Positions 61,805 through 64,000 of a DNA stretch of 64,000 nucleotides are shown here, one piece after another. Numbering within the stretch: the first letter of the stretch is position 1; each line of letters begins with the position of its first letter. Origin of the DNA: Saprospiraceae bacterium. GTDB lineage: Bacteria > Bacteroidota > Bacteroidia > Chitinophagales > Saprospiraceae. The stretch is taken from NCBI GenBank assembly GCA_958295895.1, contig CATQHI010000027.1, forward strand, positions 1 through 64,000, written 5' to 3'. The notes under the pieces were generated by a model. The model searched no databases. It saw nothing but the letters and a program-made list of their open reading frames with translations, and was not told where the DNA came from. Made by a program: the position numbers and the translations under genes.

Positions 61805-64000
61805 ATGAAGACTTATCTCAGTTTATCCTTCTTGCTGCTTTGCTTCTGGGTTACCGCACAGGAGACCAGTGACGGCCAGCTGAGTACCTACGAAATGATC
61901 CCGGGCCAGTCGCTAACGGACGGCACGGGTAACGTGGTGACCTACCACCTTACAGTAGCGGATACTACCGTCAACTTTACCGGCAAACCTACTTCGGCCC
62001 TGGCTACGAATGGTTCCATTCCGGCTCCTACGCTGAGATTCACGGAGGGAGATTCGGCGCGCATTTACGTGACCAACCGTACGGACCGTACCGTATCCTT
62101 CCACTGGCACGGCCTGCTGCTTCCCAACAAATATGATGGGGTACCGATGCTTAACACCACCCTGATTGAGCCGGGCGATACCTACCTCGCGGACTTTCCT
62201 ATCATTCAGCACGGTACCTACTGGTACCATTCACATACGGAGCTACAAGAGCAATCGGGGCTTTATGGCTCTATTGTGATCCAACCCAAGTCCGGCACCG
62301 CAACCAAGGAAAAAGTCGTCGTACTATCGGATTTCACGGAGCAAAACCCCCACGAGGTACTGCGCCAGATCAAACGGCACACCGACTGGTACGCCATCAA
62401 ACGCAATGCCGTGCAGAGCTACGGCAAAGCCCTGGTAACGGGTAACTTGGGTAAGCAAACCTGGCTGGAGTGGAACCGGATGCCGAGTATGGACCTGGCC
62501 GATGTCTACTACGATGCCTTCCTGGCCAACGGAAAGATTGCCGACGAATACACTGACTTGACCGCCGGACAAACCATCCGCCTGCGTGTGATCAACGGAT
62601 CCGCCTCTTCCCACTTCTGGCTTCAATTTGCCGGTGGGAAGATGCGCGTAGTTTCTGCCGACGGACAGGAAGTAGCGCCCGTAGAGGTCGATAAGCTCCT
62701 GATCGCCACGGCCGAGACCTACGATATCGAGGTTACCCTACCCGCCGACGGGCGCTACGAGTTCCGGGCTACCTCCTGGGACCGCTACAAGCATACTACC
62801 GTATGGCTGGGCAATGGCACCGAGCATGCCGCCCCCACCCTACCCCCGGTCGACTACTACGCTTTGACTAAAGAAATGAAGGACATGATGGCCGATATGC
62901 CCGATATGCAGATGGGCAAGGCACCCAACGACATTCCCGAACCCAAAGTCTACGCCCCCGGAAAAGCTCCCAGTAACGACGACATTCTCATGAAGTCCAT
63001 GATGGATATGGGCATGAAGATGGATATGAATATGGGCATGGGTATGGGCGGTGATGTGGACACTAGCATGCCCGGCATGGACCACAGTAAAATGGACCAC
63101 AGTAAAATGGGTCACGATATGCCCGGAATGAACGAGGGCACCACGTACAAGGCGTCGGAGATGGATAGTAAAACGATGGACATGAAAATGGGAGCCGATA
63201 CTCCCATGGGTGTCATGATGACCGGCTACTACGAGCTGAAAAAGGAGTATCCCGAGGAGACGATCTTCGACTACAACATGCTACGTTCCGAAGAGCCTAC
63301 GGAGCTTAAAGCGGATCGTCATGTGCGCGTCGTCCATCTTTACTTAGGCGGTAATATGCTGCGTTACGTGTGGATGATCAATAATAAGCCGCTGTCCGAA
63401 GCCGACAAGATCATGATCGAAAAGGGCGAAAACGTCCGCTTCGTGTTCCACAACACCACCATGATGAGCCACCCGATGCATTTGCACGGTCACTTCTTCC
63501 GGGTGGTCAACGAGCAGGGAGCATACGCTCCGCTTAAGCATACCGTCAACGTGGCCCCTATGGAGACGACCATCATTGAGTTCGCGGCCACGGAGGACAA
63601 AGACTGGTTCTTCCACTGCCACCTCCTGTACCACATGATGTCGGGTATGGCGCGCATCATCGGCTATCAGGGAAGCTCGGACTTGCTTATTCCCGACCGG
63701 GTCGCCTACGATAAGTTCGCTATGGACGACCGGCAGTACTTCGGGATGGCCAGCGTAAGTGGACTCAGCAATGGGGCCTGGGTGGATTTCGCTTACTTCA
63801 ACAAGCGCAATGAGCTAAGTCTCGAAGGGGAAACTGACTATGATGGCACCTACGAGGTCGAGGGCAAAGCCATGCGTTACCTCGACCCCCGGCAGTACTT
63901 CTCGGCTTACCTCGGCTTCGAATACGATCGGGGGCTAAGCGAAGACCCCGGTAGCGATGCTATACGCCCGCAGAATGAGACGGTGGCCCTGGCCGGTGTG
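61805..64000 (+). CDS. Met-rich multicopper oxidase (CopA type), 3' end off the window
   Basis: At least 732 residues. Signal peptide 1-19 (ending VTAQ). All copper-ligand blocks are present: HWHG (about 100), WYHSH (about 140), HPMHLHGHFF (about 555) and HCHLLYHMMSGM (about 603, type-1 Cys with Met axial ligand). Between the second and third cupredoxin domains lies a Met/His/Asp-rich insert (about 355-460) with DMQMG, MDMNMGMGMG and repeated DHSKM units, typical of copper-binding loops in CopA/CueO. After the last domain more than 100 further residues (VAYDKFAMDDRQYFGM ... YFSAYLGFEYDRG) continue past the window, an unusual fused C-terminal region. Likely oxidises Cu(I) in the periplasm. Confidence 0.93.
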   Translation, partial: MKTYLSLSFLLLCFWVTAQETSDGQLSTYEMIPGQSLTDGTGNVVTYHLTVADTTVNFTGKPTSALATNGSIPAPTLRFTEGDSARIYVTNRTDRTVSFHWHGLLLPNKYDGVPMLNTTLIEPGDTYLADFPIIQHGTYWYHSHTELQEQSGLYGSIVIQPKSGTATKEKVVVLSDFTEQNPHEVLRQIKRHTDWYAIKRNAVQSYGKALVTGNLGKQTWLEWNRMPSMDLADVYYDAFLANGKIADEYTDLTAGQTIRLRVINGSASSHFWLQFAGGKMRVVSADGQEVAPVEVDKLLIATAETYDIEVTLPADGRYEFRATSWDRYKHTTVWLGNGTEHAAPTLPPVDYYALTKEMKDMMADMPDMQMGKAPNDIPEPKVYAPGKAPSNDDILMKSMMDMGMKMDMNMGMGMGGDVDTSMPGMDHSKMDHSKMGHDMPGMNEGTTYKASEMDSKTMDMKMGADTPMGVMMTGYYELKKEYPEETIFDYNMLRSEEPTELKADRHVRVVHLYLGGNMLRYVWMINNKPLSEADKIMIEKGENVRFVFHNTTMMSHPMHLHGHFFRVVNEQGAYAPLKHTVNVAPMETTIIEFAATEDKDWFFHCHLLYHMMSGMARIIGYQGSSDLLIPDRVAYDKFAMDDRQYFGMASVSGLSNGAWVDFAYFNKRNELSLEGETDYDGTYEVEGKAMRYLDPRQYFSAYLGFEYDRGLSEDPGSDAIRPQNETVALAGV

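Overview
The window comes from a GC-rich member of the Bacteroidota, most likely a marine Saprospiria/Lewinella-like bacterium. That placement is inference. It rests on two secreted proteins with type IX secretion sorting tails, -7 boxes of the Bacteroidota form TAnnTTTG ahead of several genes, the gene order rpsL-rpsG-fusA-rpsJ-S10/spc ribosomal block, atpD-atpC standing alone, and a Bacteroidota-type copper cluster.

Layout. 0-2.2 kb: a WD40 propeller protein and a TakP-like TRAP binding protein, both frameshifted. 2.2-17.2 kb: intact single-copy genes: a TerC-type membrane protein, a vanadium haloperoxidase/PAP2 protein and a repeat protein (both with T9SS tails), pyruvate dehydrogenase E2, recR, coaD, two glycosyltransferases, aroC, a DUF2064 transferase, the ergothioneine pair egtB-egtD, a third glycosyltransferase and an HExxH protein. 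17.3-17.5 kb: a tRNA-like gene with a very long variable arm. 17.6-27.2 kb: a stretch in which nearly every gene carries indels at G/C runs (SET protein, MoxR ATPase, BCCT transporter, VanX dipeptidase, CHT1-like choline symporter, TPR sensor kinase, LytTR regulator, HI0933 flavoprotein). A candidate small RNA with its own promoter and terminator lies at 22.9-23.1 kb. 27.2-43.8 kb (minus strand): a MATE exporter, then the str-S10-spc ribosomal block running rpsL to secY and closed by a strong terminator. 43.8-48.6 kb: an inverted-repeat element, ftsY, a degenerate HAD protein, an alpha/beta hydrolase and atpDC. 48.7-52.3 kb: an HD phosphohydrolase and the hexuronate genes uxaA-uxaB. 52.3-64 kb: a copper-handling cluster: HYC/CC/PP-type small protein, CusA, TolC/CusC, CusB with metal-binding and DUF3347 domains, an AraC regulator with a CxxC metal-site-like N-terminus, a DUF3347 lipoprotein, a DUF305 membrane protein, a Csp-type Cys-rich copper-storage protein and a Met-rich multicopper oxidase that runs off the end.

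How the genes work together. The copper cluster covers sensing (AraC), transenvelope export (CusABC), periplasmic capture (two DUF3347 domains, DUF305), thiolate storage (Csp) and oxidation (multicopper oxidase). The 17.6-27.2 kb block contains two candidate choline/betaine transporters and a sensor-regulator pair, so an osmolyte-uptake role is plausible but unproven.

The most unusual signals are a roughly 20-bp GC-rich motif (TGCACCTGCGGCCCCGCCCC and variants) scattered about 16 times on both strands, short palindromes lodged in genes of the copper cluster (one adds about 20 codons to cusA), the tRNA-like gene, the candidate small RNA, and a ribosomal protein S17 with a roughly 128-residue acidic/Ala-Pro extension.
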